A stretch of DNA of 64,000 nt, taken from NCBI RefSeq assembly GCF_016907545.1, contig NZ_JAFBCD010000001.1, positions 2,046,001-2,110,000 on the forward strand, written 5' to 3'. This DNA is from Paenarthrobacter ilicis (GTDB lineage: Bacteria; Actinomycetota; Actinomycetes; Actinomycetales; Micrococcaceae). The position numbers and the translations under genes are program-made. Under the pieces are notes generated by a model. It was not told the origin of the DNA. It was given only the letters and a program-made list of their open reading frames with translations, and did not search any database. Of the stretch, positions 17,014 through 27,877 are shown piece by piece; within the stretch, counting starts at the first letter, position 1, and the number at the start of each line of letters is the position of its first letter.

Positions 17014-18473
17014 TGGGAAAATCCAGGCGGCTGCTGGCATTCTCCGTTCCGGCGGCAGTGACAGCCACGGACCTTCAGGTAGACACCAGCAAGCCCGGCA
17101 ACGTCAGCCTGCTGTTGAAGTTCTCCGCCTTTGCCGTATTCTTCTTTCCCTCCAACATGATCATCAAACCCATCGGAGCGGTGGGAACTGTCCCCATCAT
17201 GGTCGCGGTGATGCTGTTGGCCTTCTGGCTCTGCACCGCCATGTTCGGGATCCGCAATCCTTTTGCCACCAGCAACCCGGGACGCCTGGGCCTGGGGCTG
17301 CTGTGGGTGGGCACGTGCGCCTCCTATGTTGCGTTGTTCTCCGGGTTCACGGGCGACACCAACGTCTCGGCTCAAGCGGCAGCGGACCGGTGGCTGATCC
17401 TTATCCTTGCCAGCGGAGGAATTGTCCTGGTCACCACTGAGGCGGTGCGCAGCATCAACAACGCAATGTCGCTGGTCCGGGCAATCCTGGCCGGCGCGCT
17501 CTTCTGTTGCCTGGTTGCCTTGGTGCAATTCGTGTTCAGGGTCAATCCCATGCTGTGGATCCAAGACGCGATGCTCGGCTTTACGGACAACGGCGGAAAC
17601 ACAGCCTTCCAGGTCCGGGGGTTCCTCACCCGGGTGGCGGGCAGCACGTTCCACTCCATTGAACTGGCTGTGGTGTGCGCCATGCTGTTGCCGCTGTCCA
17701 TCTGGCGCGCCATTTATGATCCCCGCGGCCGCAAGTGGATCCACTGGGGAGGAACAGCCCTCCTTGTGGTGGCCATCGCGTCAACAGTCTCGCGCTCAGG
17801 TGTCCTTGGCCTGGCCATCGGCATGGCGGTCTTCATCCCGTTCCTGCCCAAGGTGGCACGCCGTTGGGCTGTGCTGGCCGCTCCGGCAGCCATGGCAGCG
17901 CTTTTTGTCGCCATCCCGGGCCTGGTGGGAACCCTGATGTCCTCCTTCACGGCAGGCTCAACCGACCCTTCACTGACCACACGGACCAACAACTACCCGC
18001 GGGTGGCAAAAATGTTCGGGGAGCTGCCTTTCCTGGGCTTGGGACCCGGCAACTACCTCCCGGACAACGCGTTGTACATCCTGGACAACCAATACCTGAA
18101 CTCACTGGTGACCCTGGGCTTGGTGGGGTTCATCGGCATGGTGGCCTACCTGGTGTTCCCGGCGGCGTCGTCAGTCATCGCTGCCCGGGCCTCCCGGATC
18201 CCACCCCTGCGGGCCCTCGCCGGAGCCATAGCAGCCGGGGGAGCGGTGGCAGCAGCCTGCTCGCTGACGTTCGATTCCATGGCTTTCCCCGTTTTTGCCT
18301 TGACCTACCCATTCATTGTTGGCCTCGGAGGGGGTACCTGGATCATGATCCGCCGCGAAATTGAACTCCGGAAGGAATCAGACCCCCGGAGGCAGACGGG
18401 ACCGTATTTGCCCGGCAACGACCTGGAAGACTCCACCCCTTCAAACAGTGAGGCGACCCCATGGACCCGATAG
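17013..18473 (+). CDS. O-antigen ligase/polymerase family membrane protein (Wzy-like)
   Basis: 486 aa with about 10-12 transmembrane helices. The large external loop and LGLGPGNYLPDNALYILDNQYLNSLV segment are typical of Wzy/WaaL proteins. In an operon with Wzx and Wzz-like genes, polymerisation of the EPS repeat unit is the best reading. Start ATG 17013 (or the adjacent GTG 17010, giving a GTGA overlap), preceded by GGGGAAGG. Confidence 0.87.
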   Translation: MGKSRRLLAFSVPAAVTATDLQVDTSKPGNVSLLLKFSAFAVFFFPSNMIIKPIGAVGTVPIMVAVMLLAFWLCTAMFGIRNPFATSNPGRLGLGLLWVGTCASYVALFSGFTGDTNVSAQAAADRWLILILASGGIVLVTTEAVRSINNAMSLVRAILAGALFCCLVALVQFVFRVNPMLWIQDAMLGFTDNGGNTAFQVRGFLTRVAGSTFHSIELAVVCAMLLPLSIWRAIYDPRGRKWIHWGGTALLVVAIASTVSRSGVLGLAIGMAVFIPFLPKVARRWAVLAAPAAMAALFVAIPGLVGTLMSSFTAGSTDPSLTTRTNNYPRVAKMFGELPFLGLGPGNYLPDNALYILDNQYLNSLVTLGLVGFIGMVAYLVFPAASSVIAARASRIPPLRALAGAIAAGGAVAAACSLTFDSMAFPVFALTYPFIVGLGGGTWIMIRREIELRKESDPRRQTGPYLPGNDLEDSTPSNSEATPWTR

Positions 18474-19204
18474 CAGTCTTCAAAACTCTGTGGCACCACA
18501 AAGTGATCGTTCTGCCGGTCCTCTTGATCACAGCCCTGGCAGCCCTGTACGTGTACTCGTTTGCGCCCAGGTCCTACGAAGCCAAAGCAACGTACGCGAT
18601 CGTCAACCCCAAGATTCCCACCGCTGCAGAGCTGGAGAAGAATCCCGCACTCAACTCATTGAACAGTGACAACCCCTACCTGCGCTCCGCGGATTCCTCG
18701 CTGATCGCCCAGGTGGTGGGAACAAGGCTCAGCGATGATGCCACCGGCGACGCCCTGCTCCGTGATGGGCTCAGCACCGACTTCACGGTCCAGCGCCCGC
18801 CCGCATCCTTCCTCATTGAGCTGACGGCCGCCTCTGAAAGTAAAGACACGTCGATTGCCACGGTCAAATTCCTGGGCACCCGCCTCGAAAACGACCTCCG
18901 GGACATCCAAAGCACCAATGGCGCCGACGAACGGTACCTTTACACCTCGCTGATGGTCTCCGCCCCTGACAACGCCACAGAGCAGTTCTCCAGCCGGCTG
19001 AGATCCCTGATCGTAGTGCTCGTGGCCGGAGTGGTCCTCACCTTCGGTGCTGTCTCCATTGCCCGTGGCCTGGAAACATCCCGCCGGAAGGCCCGCGAGG
19101 CCACAACGGAACTCACCATCCAGGACGTCCTCGGGGCTCCACTCAGTGCACCCCTGCATTCACGCAGCAAACGGAAGGAAACCGTCAAGGAGACCACATC
19201 GTGA
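18461..19204 (+). CDS. Wzz-type chain-length determinant, no kinase domain
   Basis: 247 aa with one helix near residues 12-33, an extracytoplasmic domain and a second helix near residues 180-205, the Wzz/capsule-polymerase topology. It lacks a cytoplasmic Walker tyrosine-kinase domain and no partner kinase is seen in the window. It overlaps the polymerase gene by 13 bp. Role: control of EPS chain length or export. Confidence 0.8.
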   Translation: MDPIAVFKTLWHHKVIVLPVLLITALAALYVYSFAPRSYEAKATYAIVNPKIPTAAELEKNPALNSLNSDNPYLRSADSSLIAQVVGTRLSDDATGDALLRDGLSTDFTVQRPPASFLIELTAASESKDTSIATVKFLGTRLENDLRDIQSTNGADERYLYTSLMVSAPDNATEQFSSRLRSLIVVLVAGVVLTFGAVSIARGLETSRRKAREATTELTIQDVLGAPLSAPLHSRSKRKETVKETTS

Positions 19205-19214
19205 GAAGTGACCC

Positions 19215-20552
19215 GTGAAATCGAAGACCCCTGCCATCCTCGCAGCCTCCACAGTGGCGGCAGCTGCCATGGCAATAGCCTTGGCCACCGGGGTTCCGCC
19301 ACTCAACGCCGTTGCTCCCACACCGAAACCCGCCACGTCCACCTCAACCCCGGCGCCCCATGACGGAGTCACCGTGCGCCCCGTGGACGGCGGTCCGGAC
19401 TACTACGCCAAGTTCACCAACGGCCTGCCAACGGACCCGTCGTACTTTCCCCTTGCCGTCTGGTTCGAAAGCGTCCTGGACAAAGGCAACATTGCGCTCG
19501 ACACCGACGCAGCACTGAACACCTACGTGGAACTGACCGCCAACTCGGACCTGCAACTGGTCAAAGCCTCCGGTATGTACGCCATCCCCACCTTCGAATC
19601 CACCGATGCCTCAGGATTCGCACTCAGCGACGAAGTGGACATGTGGGCGGGGCCCGGCAGTACCCCCTGGACTGGCAGATACCCCGGGGAAGGGGCCCTT
19701 TGCGTCCCGGAAGAAAGCAAGTGCGGCTACACGGTCCAAAAGGAACGCCGTGCAGTGGCACCACAAGGGTCCATGCTCTACGCAAACTATGGCAAAGGTG
19801 TGGCCTTCTGGCTCTCTGACGAGGAATCCCAAGGCTTCTTCCGCAACACCCAGGACCTGGTCTCAGCCGACACCTACTGGTTCACCGACCCCAACATCTG
19901 CGCCAAGGGAGAAGGAGGGGCCCTCAACGGATACACCAGGGACCTGACCGAACCCGAATGCCGTCTGGCCGCCAACTACGGCTGGACAGTGTACCGCCTC
20001 AGGGGACTCCAGCCATCAGGACATGCCACCCCCATCTGGGCGTTCGTGGAAGCCGGACATCCCTTCAAGGATTCGCCAGGAGCCAGCACCATCACCGGAC
20101 CCCAAATCCGTGCCGCAGTATGGAGCAGCCTCATCCACGGCGCACGGGGCGTCATCTACTTCAACCACAACTTCGGAGGCGACTGCATCTCCCAACACGT
20201 CCTGCGTGACTGCGGAACCCAGGTGCGGCCAACCGTCAAAGCCCTCAACCAGCAAATCACCACGCTCGCCCCCGTGCTCAACGCCCCCTTCCTCGACGGC
20301 GCCGTCACAGCCACCGGCCCGGTGGACATCACCACCAAAATCCACAACCACACCGTCTATCTCTTCGCCGGGGCGAACAAGTACACCGGAGGCACCGCAA
20401 CCTTCACGCTCACCTGCGGCGGCAGCACCGCCGTCGTCATCGACGAAAACCGGACCATTCCCGTAGTGGATGGTCGGTTCACAGATACCTTCGCAGACGG
20501 AAACGCCGTCCACCTCTACCGTGTGGAGGGCGGCGACGGCTGCGGCCGCTGA
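19215..20552 (+). CDS. Secreted protein, possible glycoside hydrolase
   Basis: 445 aa. Residues 1-32 form a signal peptide (basic start, alanine-rich core); a Pro/Thr linker follows to about residue 50. The body looks like a TIM-barrel hydrolase: PLAVWFE near 79, GVAFWLSDEE near residues 196-204 with an Asp-Glu-Glu cluster, and RAAVWSSLIHGARGVIYF. About eight cysteines suggest disulfides outside the cell. No family could be named with confidence. As last gene of the EPS operon it may trim or release the polymer. GTG 19215 with AGAAGTG upstream. Confidence 0.7.
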   Translation: MKSKTPAILAASTVAAAAMAIALATGVPPLNAVAPTPKPATSTSTPAPHDGVTVRPVDGGPDYYAKFTNGLPTDPSYFPLAVWFESVLDKGNIALDTDAALNTYVELTANSDLQLVKASGMYAIPTFESTDASGFALSDEVDMWAGPGSTPWTGRYPGEGALCVPEESKCGYTVQKERRAVAPQGSMLYANYGKGVAFWLSDEESQGFFRNTQDLVSADTYWFTDPNICAKGEGGALNGYTRDLTEPECRLAANYGWTVYRLRGLQPSGHATPIWAFVEAGHPFKDSPGASTITGPQIRAAVWSSLIHGARGVIYFNHNFGGDCISQHVLRDCGTQVRPTVKALNQQITTLAPVLNAPFLDGAVTATGPVDITTKIHNHTVYLFAGANKYTGGTATFTLTCGGSTAVVIDENRTIPVVDGRFTDTFADGNAVHLYRVEGGDGCGR

Positions 20553-23297
20553 CTAGCGGCTGCTGTCATCGCGCTCCCACACCGGTTCAGCTTCCGGCCC
20601 ACCACGCCGGAAGGAACGACGACGGCCTGCCGCCGCGAAGGCCAGGTACACCGCGGCGTCCACTGCCGAGAACGGCCCCCGGATGGACAAGACCACCTCA
20701 CGAAGCGTCCGCAACGACGAACTGCCGCCCTTTGCGGAGTCCTGTTCCGCATTGCCCCTGTACGAACGGCGGAGAACAGCCACCAAGGCACCCCGGGTGC
20801 GGGGCGTCCTCACCACCACCGCATCCCCACCAGCCAACACCGCCTTCTCACACTCGGAAAACAAGTTGTCCACCAAATAGTCATCCCCGCTCAACTCCGG
20901 GAACACCCCCAACCGCTCATGGCCGGACCGGCTCAAAGCATAAACACCAGCCCCCCACAGCGCCCGGGACGTGGACGGCACCCTGCAACGCGCACGGTAA
21001 TAGGAACGCACCAGCCACGAGGCACCACGGGTGTCGTACCGGAAAGCAGGGCGTGCAGCCAGCAAAGGACCATCCGCCAGGGACACGAGCGTCTGCCGCA
21101 CCGCACCGGCACTGACCTCAATATCGGCGTCGAGATACAAACGGGGCCACAACCCCACAGCAGCATCGCCCGCGTTCAACGCCGCCGGCTTGGACGCAGC
21201 CCCCACATGCAGGCAACGAACACCCCTGTAGCCGGACACAATCTCTTCCGTGCGGTCAGTACAGCCATTGCAGGCCACCACCACTTCCACGGTTCCCCAG
21301 CCAACAACCTCCACCAACGAGTCCAGGGTTCGGCCAATAACCGACTCCTCATTGTGGGCAGGAATGATCACAGCCCCCACAGGGGGAGGCACCACAGGCA
21401 AGGTTGCCCCATACGGAACCGCACGCGGCAAAGCCCTCCGCCGCACAGGCCTCAATAAAGACCACACCGCTTCCCGATGCCCCGGATCAGCCGATCGCAC
21501 CACCTCAGCCGCCAGCACAACTGACGCAAAAACCCCCACCGAGCCACGCCCGAAATACTTCGCCGCATACCTCACACGATTCACCGCCATCAACGCCGTC
21601 AACTGCGGCGACGACCCCGACCCCCCACGCTCATGCCACATCCGCGCCAACGGCTCAAACCACACAGCAAACCCGGCCTCCCGCACCCGCCGGCAAAAAT
21701 CCGTCTCCTCCGAATACAGGAAAAACCGCTCATCCCAATCGCCAACCTCGCCCACCGCCCTGGCGTCAATCAACAACGCAGCCCCCGTAGCCCACTCCAC
21801 CACGTGCGCATGACAGTAACTTTCAGCAGCAAAATCCATCTCCGACAACCACCCGGGCCTGCCCTGAAGCCGCCCACCGCACACCCCGTCCCCCAGCGCT
21901 CGCAGGATGCCCGGTTCCCGCCGCAGGGACGGGTAGACACTTCCGTCGTCGTCCAGCAGCACAGGGACCACCACGCCTGCCCCCGAGGCGGCCATTCTTC
22001 TGCGCAGTGCGCCTACCGCCCCTGCTTCCACCCGTAGGTCCGGATTGAGTATCAGGTAGGAACGCGCCGGTCCTGCAGCCTGCATGGCCCTATTGATCCC
22101 GCCGGCGTAACCGAGGTTCCCCCCGGTCCGCACAGCGATCACGTCAGTGTGCTTTCGCAGCTCGTCCAGGGTCCTGTTGTCCGGCGAATTGTCAGCCACC
22201 ACCACCTTGATGGTTTGGCCAGCGGTCTCACCACGCAGCCCTGCCACCAAACCGTCAATGTCTTCGGCGTTGTTGTAGGTCACCACGATCACCGCCACGT
22301 CGGCTGTATCCGTCGCGGGTACAAAGCGGCCCGGTTCGGTGCCCGAGGCGGTACCCGGGACGTCACCCTCGGATGCCGGACGTGGGGCAGCGGCGGTTTC
22401 CACCGAGGCGGTGCTGTGGGTTCGCAGGGTCACGTACGCCCCGGGTCCTTCCACGATGTAGCGGCGAACCAAACGCCTGGGCTCCAGCATCAATCGCCAC
22501 GCCCACTCCAGGCCGTGGGAACTGACCCAGCCGGGCGCCCTCCTGATCCTGCCGGCAAGGAAATCAACTGCGGCACCAAAGGCCAGCAGGACGCGGGCAC
22601 CTGTCAGCTCTCCATATTCGGCAATCCACAGCTCCTGCCTCGGTTTGCCCAGCCCCACCACCAGGACATCGATGTGCCGGGCCGCCACGTCCGCTGCAAG
22701 CTGCAGGGAGGCATCCCTGTCCGTCAGCACAGGGCGTTCCGGAGACCACCATCCCGCCGTCACCAACCCAGGCCGCTCCTCGGAAAGCCTGCGGCGGAGT
22801 TGTTCCTGGGCTCCGGGCGATCCACCCAGGAAGCCCACGCGCAGCCCCCGACGCTCGAACTCATCCAGCAAGGGCCCCATGAGGTCGCTGCCTGCAAGCC
22901 GTGGCCAGGCGTGACCGGTCATCCGGGCTGCCTGCGCTGCCAGCGGCGCACCATCAATTAACGTCATCCATTCCAGGCCCGGAGGCTGATCCAGCACACC
23001 GGCCCAGCGGCTGCCGGCACCAAAATGACGGATGTGGTCGAGGTTGGCTGAACAGACAGCCAGCGGTTTCCCTTCGCCGTCCGAAGCCCTGGTGCAGATG
23101 CGTGCAATGGCGTCTTCCTGCTCCATCAGGGCCACCAGGGATCCGCCCAGCTGAACATGCTGATCCCCACTGGGTGCCGGCGGCGGTGGTGGAGGGAATC
23201 CTGGCCGCTGCACTGGCGGGGTGCCACGTGATGTCCGGTGACGAGGCACGCGGTGGGGCGCGGGGCGTTGACGGATCGCGGTCTTCGGCAGCAGCAT
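20553..23297 (-). CDS. Three-domain glycosyltransferase: GT26 (WecG/TagA) + GT2 + GT2
   Basis: 914 aa. Residues 1-45 form a Pro/Arg-rich tail with a proline run at 35-41. Residues 45-295 match the WecG/TagA/CpsF family (SANLDHIRHF, catalytic-type Asp115 in LIDGAPLA, GLGKPRQELWIAEY, ending in RRLVRRYIVEGP). Residues 333-600 are a GT2 domain of the rhamnosyltransferase type (VIVVTYNNAEDI, NPD at 418-420, EETDFCRRVREAGF). Residues 640-870 are a second GT2 (VIIPAHNEES, DAD at 723-725). Three consecutive sugar additions by one chain are implied. It lies downstream of the dTDP-rhamnose genes on the same strand. ATG 23297 with GGAGAG. Confidence 0.9.
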   Translation of the reverse strand: MLLPKTAIRQRPAPHRVPRHRTSRGTPPVQRPGFPPPPPPAPSGDQHVQLGGSLVALMEQEDAIARICTRASDGEGKPLAVCSANLDHIRHFGAGSRWAGVLDQPPGLEWMTLIDGAPLAAQAARMTGHAWPRLAGSDLMGPLLDEFERRGLRVGFLGGSPGAQEQLRRRLSEERPGLVTAGWWSPERPVLTDRDASLQLAADVAARHIDVLVVGLGKPRQELWIAEYGELTGARVLLAFGAAVDFLAGRIRRAPGWVSSHGLEWAWRLMLEPRRLVRRYIVEGPGAYVTLRTHSTASVETAAAPRPASEGDVPGTASGTEPGRFVPATDTADVAVIVVTYNNAEDIDGLVAGLRGETAGQTIKVVVADNSPDNRTLDELRKHTDVIAVRTGGNLGYAGGINRAMQAAGPARSYLILNPDLRVEAGAVGALRRRMAASGAGVVVPVLLDDDGSVYPSLRREPGILRALGDGVCGGRLQGRPGWLSEMDFAAESYCHAHVVEWATGAALLIDARAVGEVGDWDERFFLYSEETDFCRRVREAGFAVWFEPLARMWHERGGSGSSPQLTALMAVNRVRYAAKYFGRGSVGVFASVVLAAEVVRSADPGHREAVWSLLRPVRRRALPRAVPYGATLPVVPPPVGAVIIPAHNEESVIGRTLDSLVEVVGWGTVEVVVACNGCTDRTEEIVSGYRGVRCLHVGAASKPAALNAGDAAVGLWPRLYLDADIEVSAGAVRQTLVSLADGPLLAARPAFRYDTRGASWLVRSYYRARCRVPSTSRALWGAGVYALSRSGHERLGVFPELSGDDYLVDNLFSECEKAVLAGGDAVVVRTPRTRGALVAVLRRSYRGNAEQDSAKGGSSSLRTLREVVLSIRGPFSAVDAAVYLAFAAAGRRRSFRRGGPEAEPVWERDDSSR

Positions 23298-23316
23298 TGG
23301 GGCTCTCCAGGCTCAG

Positions 23317-23350
23317 GGTCAACTCAGGTCAAGGCAGAGTGTCAGGTCAA
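23317..23350 (-). promoter_or_regulatory. Triple TTGACC box upstream of the triple glycosyltransferase
   Basis: On the minus strand TTGACC occurs three times (plus-strand GGTCAA at 23317, 23327 and 23345). Two copies lie inside identical 12-mers GCCTTGACCTGA 18 bp apart. This could be a regulator site or overlapping -35 elements; no well-placed -10 was identified. Confidence 0.4.
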
Positions 23351-23379
23351 GGCTCAGTGCACGCCTTGGCACAACAACC

Positions 23380-23413
23380 GGCGATCCGGGGCCGCTGCAC
23401 TGCCTGGATCGCC
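23380..23413 (-). terminator. Possible hairpin between rmlCD and the triple glycosyltransferase
   Basis: GGCGATCC (23380-23387) and GGATCGCC (23406-23413) form an 8-bp stem with an 18-nt loop and no T-run. It may be a weak terminator or an RNA structure in the 212-bp gap. Confidence 0.3.
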
Positions 23414-23509
23414 GCGGACAGCTTGTCGCTGCCCTTACTGCATTTTCTTGAGTTGTCTCCCGGCCCTGCCTCTGAAGGGCTGCCGTAGGGTCACTTTATT
23501 CCTTTTGGA

Positions 23510-24943
23510 TCACCGACGCCATGGTTCAAGGCCTGCAACATAGGTCTCCAAGCACTCCGTCATGGCCGGGGGCTGGAATCCAGTGGCTTGGATCTTTCGC
23601 AGGTCCAGGACACTGCTGCGTGGGCGTGGAGCTGTTGTTGGCCCACCATAGGCCGAACTGCTGATGGGGCTGATGTCGCCGGGATTGGCACCACAGAAGC
23701 GGTACACCTCGCGGGCAATATCGGCCCAGGAGCGCGGCTCCCCGGAACTGGTGATGTTGTAGGTTCCAAACGCTGCACCGGACTCCAGGAGATGCCTGAT
23801 GCCCGCCGCGATGTCTTCCGTGAAGCTCAGCCGCCCCCATTGGTCAGCCACCACGGACGGAGCAGCGCCTTTGGAAGCAAGCCCGGCCATGGTCCGGACA
23901 AAATTGGCCCCGTCGCCCACAACCCAACTGGTGCGGACAACGTAGTGCCGCGGCACAACGGCTGCTGCAGCGTCGCCTGCAGCTTTGCTTTGGCCATAGA
24001 CACCCAGTGGTGTGGGCTGCTCGTCCTCAGCGTGCACGTCCGCTGTTCCGTCAAAAACGTAGTCGCTGGAGATGTGCACCAGAGTCAGTGAATGGTCGAC
24101 GGCGGCGCGCGCCAGCCGTGCGACGGCCGCTGCGTTAATGCGCCACGCGGCAGCCCGTCCCGACTCCGTCTCCGCAGCGTCAACGGCAGTGAAGGCAGCA
24201 GCGTTGATGACCGTGGAGTACCTCCGCCAGTCCAACGCCCCAAACGATGCCTCGGAGCCGACGTCGAACTGTGCCCGCCCGGCAAAGTCCACCGTGCTGG
24301 AGTCTGCGTAGACCTTCCTCAACGCGCGCCCCAGTTGACCGTCCGCACCCAACACCAGGGTGCGTCCGCCGAGGCTCTCCCTGCCCGGAACCGGCTTGAC
24401 CCCAGGGAGGCGGGGATGGTCAATGTCCTGCCGCGAAACCGTGGCCCGGTCCAGGGGGATTGGCCAAGGTATTGCTGCGCCCTCATCGGCCAGGTTCAGG
24501 AACGTGTAATCCTTTTGGGCCTCGGCGCTCCAGTGGCTGTTGACCAGGTAGGTGTACGCCGTATTCTCTTCGAGCGTCTGGAAGGCGTTGCCTACGCCGC
24601 TGGGCACAAATATCGCCTGGCCCGGCGTCAGTTCGGCGCAGAAGGTCTGCCCAAAGCCGGGGCCCTGGCGCAGATCCACCCAAGCACCGAAGATCCGCCC
24701 GGTGGCCAGGGAAATGAACTTATCCCAGGGCTCGGCGTGGATGCCTCTGGTGGTGCCGCGGGCAGCATTGAACGAGATGTTGTTTTGAACGGGGCCAAAG
24801 TCCGGCAAACCCGCGTCCATCATCTTCTGCCGGTGCCAGTTCTCCTTGAACCAACCACGCTGGTCGCCGTGGACCGGCAGCTCGAAGAGCAGCAGGCCGG
24901 GAATGGAGGTGGTGCGTGAGCTGAGCGCGGGTGCAGGTTCCAT
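23510..24943 (-). CDS. rmlCD: Fused dTDP-4-dehydrorhamnose 3,5-epimerase / reductase (RmlC-RmlD)
   Basis: 477 aa. Residues 1-185 form the RmlC cupin with the active-site region RGIHAEPWDKF (His69) and TYLVNSHW. Residues 193-477 form the RmlD SDR with GADGQLG at 199-205, SSDYVFDG, and YGQSK (Tyr316, Lys320). The two last enzymes of dTDP-L-rhamnose synthesis are thus made in a 1:1 ratio with possible channelling. It starts 3 bp after the rmlB stop. This fusion is known in some actinobacteria. Confidence 0.94.
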   Translation of the reverse strand: MEPAPALSSRTTSIPGLLLFELPVHGDQRGWFKENWHRQKMMDAGLPDFGPVQNNISFNAARGTTRGIHAEPWDKFISLATGRIFGAWVDLRQGPGFGQTFCAELTPGQAIFVPSGVGNAFQTLEENTAYTYLVNSHWSAEAQKDYTFLNLADEGAAIPWPIPLDRATVSRQDIDHPRLPGVKPVPGRESLGGRTLVLGADGQLGRALRKVYADSSTVDFAGRAQFDVGSEASFGALDWRRYSTVINAAAFTAVDAAETESGRAAAWRINAAAVARLARAAVDHSLTLVHISSDYVFDGTADVHAEDEQPTPLGVYGQSKAAGDAAAAVVPRHYVVRTSWVVGDGANFVRTMAGLASKGAAPSVVADQWGRLSFTEDIAAGIRHLLESGAAFGTYNITSSGEPRSWADIAREVYRFCGANPGDISPISSSAYGGPTTAPRPRSSVLDLRKIQATGFQPPAMTECLETYVAGLEPWRR

Positions 24944-24946
24944 GGA

Positions 24947-26865
<1,919 letters not shown>

Positions 26866-26892
26866 AAGCCACATGCGTCAGACGGGCTTGGA

Positions 26893-27825
26893 TCAGCCGG
26901 CCGAAACGTCTTCCAACGCCCGCGCTATCTCGGCAGGCAGGTCCGTGAGTTGTGAATCCAGCAACTCCTTGAGCTGGACCGCGTTCCGTGGACCGATCAC
27001 GGCCGTGGCTACCCCCGGGCGGGACAGCAACCAACTCAATGACACGTCCATGGGGGAACGTCCCAAACCGCGCGCGGCCATTGCCACGGCTTCCACCACC
27101 CGCGAGGGCCTGGCTTCAAGGTAGGGCTCCACGTAGCCGGCCAAGCGGCCCTGGGCAGCCCTCGAGTCAGCCGGAATCTGGCCCCGGTACTTGCCGCTCA
27201 ACACCCCGCGCCCCAACGGCGCCCAAGCCATCAGACCAAGTCCTGCATCTTCCACGGCAGGAATCAGTTCTGTTTCCGCGCTGCGCTGGACCAAGGAGTA
27301 TTCGGATTGGTTTGCCACCAGGGTGAATCCCGCCACCGCGGCGGCTTTGGCCGTCTGCCAGCCGTTGAAGTTGGAGATGCCCACATAGCGGGCACGGCCA
27401 CTCCTTTGGGCCAGCTCAAGGGCGGACAGGGTCTCATCAAGGGGTACATTCGGATCCCACTCGTGGGCAAACCACACATCGATGTAGTCCGTTCCCAACC
27501 TGGCCAGGCTGGCGTCCAGGGCGGACAACATAGCGCCCCGGGAGGCATTGACGCTCCGGCGGGAATCTGTGGACATCACTCCTGCCTTAGTGGAGATGAC
27601 CACCTCGGAGCGGGCCACCACATCACCAAGCATGGAGCCCAGCATGGCTTCGGCGCGGCCTTGGCCATAGGAAGCAGCGGTATCAATGACGGTCCCGCCG
27701 CCGGCAATGAAGCCATGCAGGACCTCAGCCGCATCCTGTTCGTCGGTTTCCTGTGCCCAAGACATGGTTCCAAGGGACAAAGAGGAGACGCGGAACCCGC
27801 TGTTTCCGACATAACGCTGCTGCAT
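26893..27825 (-). CDS. Aldo/keto reductase
   Basis: 310 aa NADPH-dependent (beta/alpha)8 reductase. [12 protein letters not shown] carries the family Asp and Tyr, STKAGV the Lys region, and FAHEWDP is at the place of the catalytic His. The C-terminal [11 protein letters not shown] block binds the 2'-phosphate. It belongs to the AKR branch related to general stress proteins and potassium-channel beta subunits; the substrate is unknown. Convergent with rmlA, 27 bp apart. Confidence 0.92.
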   Translation of the reverse strand: MQQRYVGNSGFRVSSLSLGTMSWAQETDEQDAAEVLHGFIAGGGTVIDTAASYGQGRAEAMLGSMLGDVVARSEVVISTKAGVMSTDSRRSVNASRGAMLSALDASLARLGTDYIDVWFAHEWDPNVPLDETLSALELAQRSGRARYVGISNFNGWQTAKAAAVAGFTLVANQSEYSLVQRSAETELIPAVEDAGLGLMAWAPLGRGVLSGKYRGQIPADSRAAQGRLAGYVEPYLEARPSRVVEAVAMAARGLGRSPMDVSLSWLLSRPGVATAVIGPRNAVQLKELLDSQLTDLPAEIARALEDVSAG

Positions 27826-27832
27826 AGCTGCT

Positions 27833-27838
27833 AGCTTA
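27833..27838 (-). promoter_or_regulatory. -10 element TAAGCT of the aldo/keto reductase
   Basis: It lies 7 nt before the ATG at 27825 on the minus strand, with no ribosome site; leaderless transcript predicted. Confidence 0.5.
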
Positions 27839-27863
27839 CGGGCAGATTCCAGACTTCATGACG

Positions 27864-27869
27864 TAGGGT
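27864..27869 (+). promoter_or_regulatory. -10 element TAGGGT of uppP
   Basis: It lies 8 nt before GTG 27878, back to back with the aldo/keto reductase promoter inside a 52-bp divergent gap. Confidence 0.5.
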
Positions 27870-27877
27870 CTATTCAC

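Noticed and set aside
20732..21813. Plus-strand Pro/Thr/Arg-rich open frames
   Set aside because: Antisense shadows of the triple-domain glycosyltransferase; low-complexity translations only.
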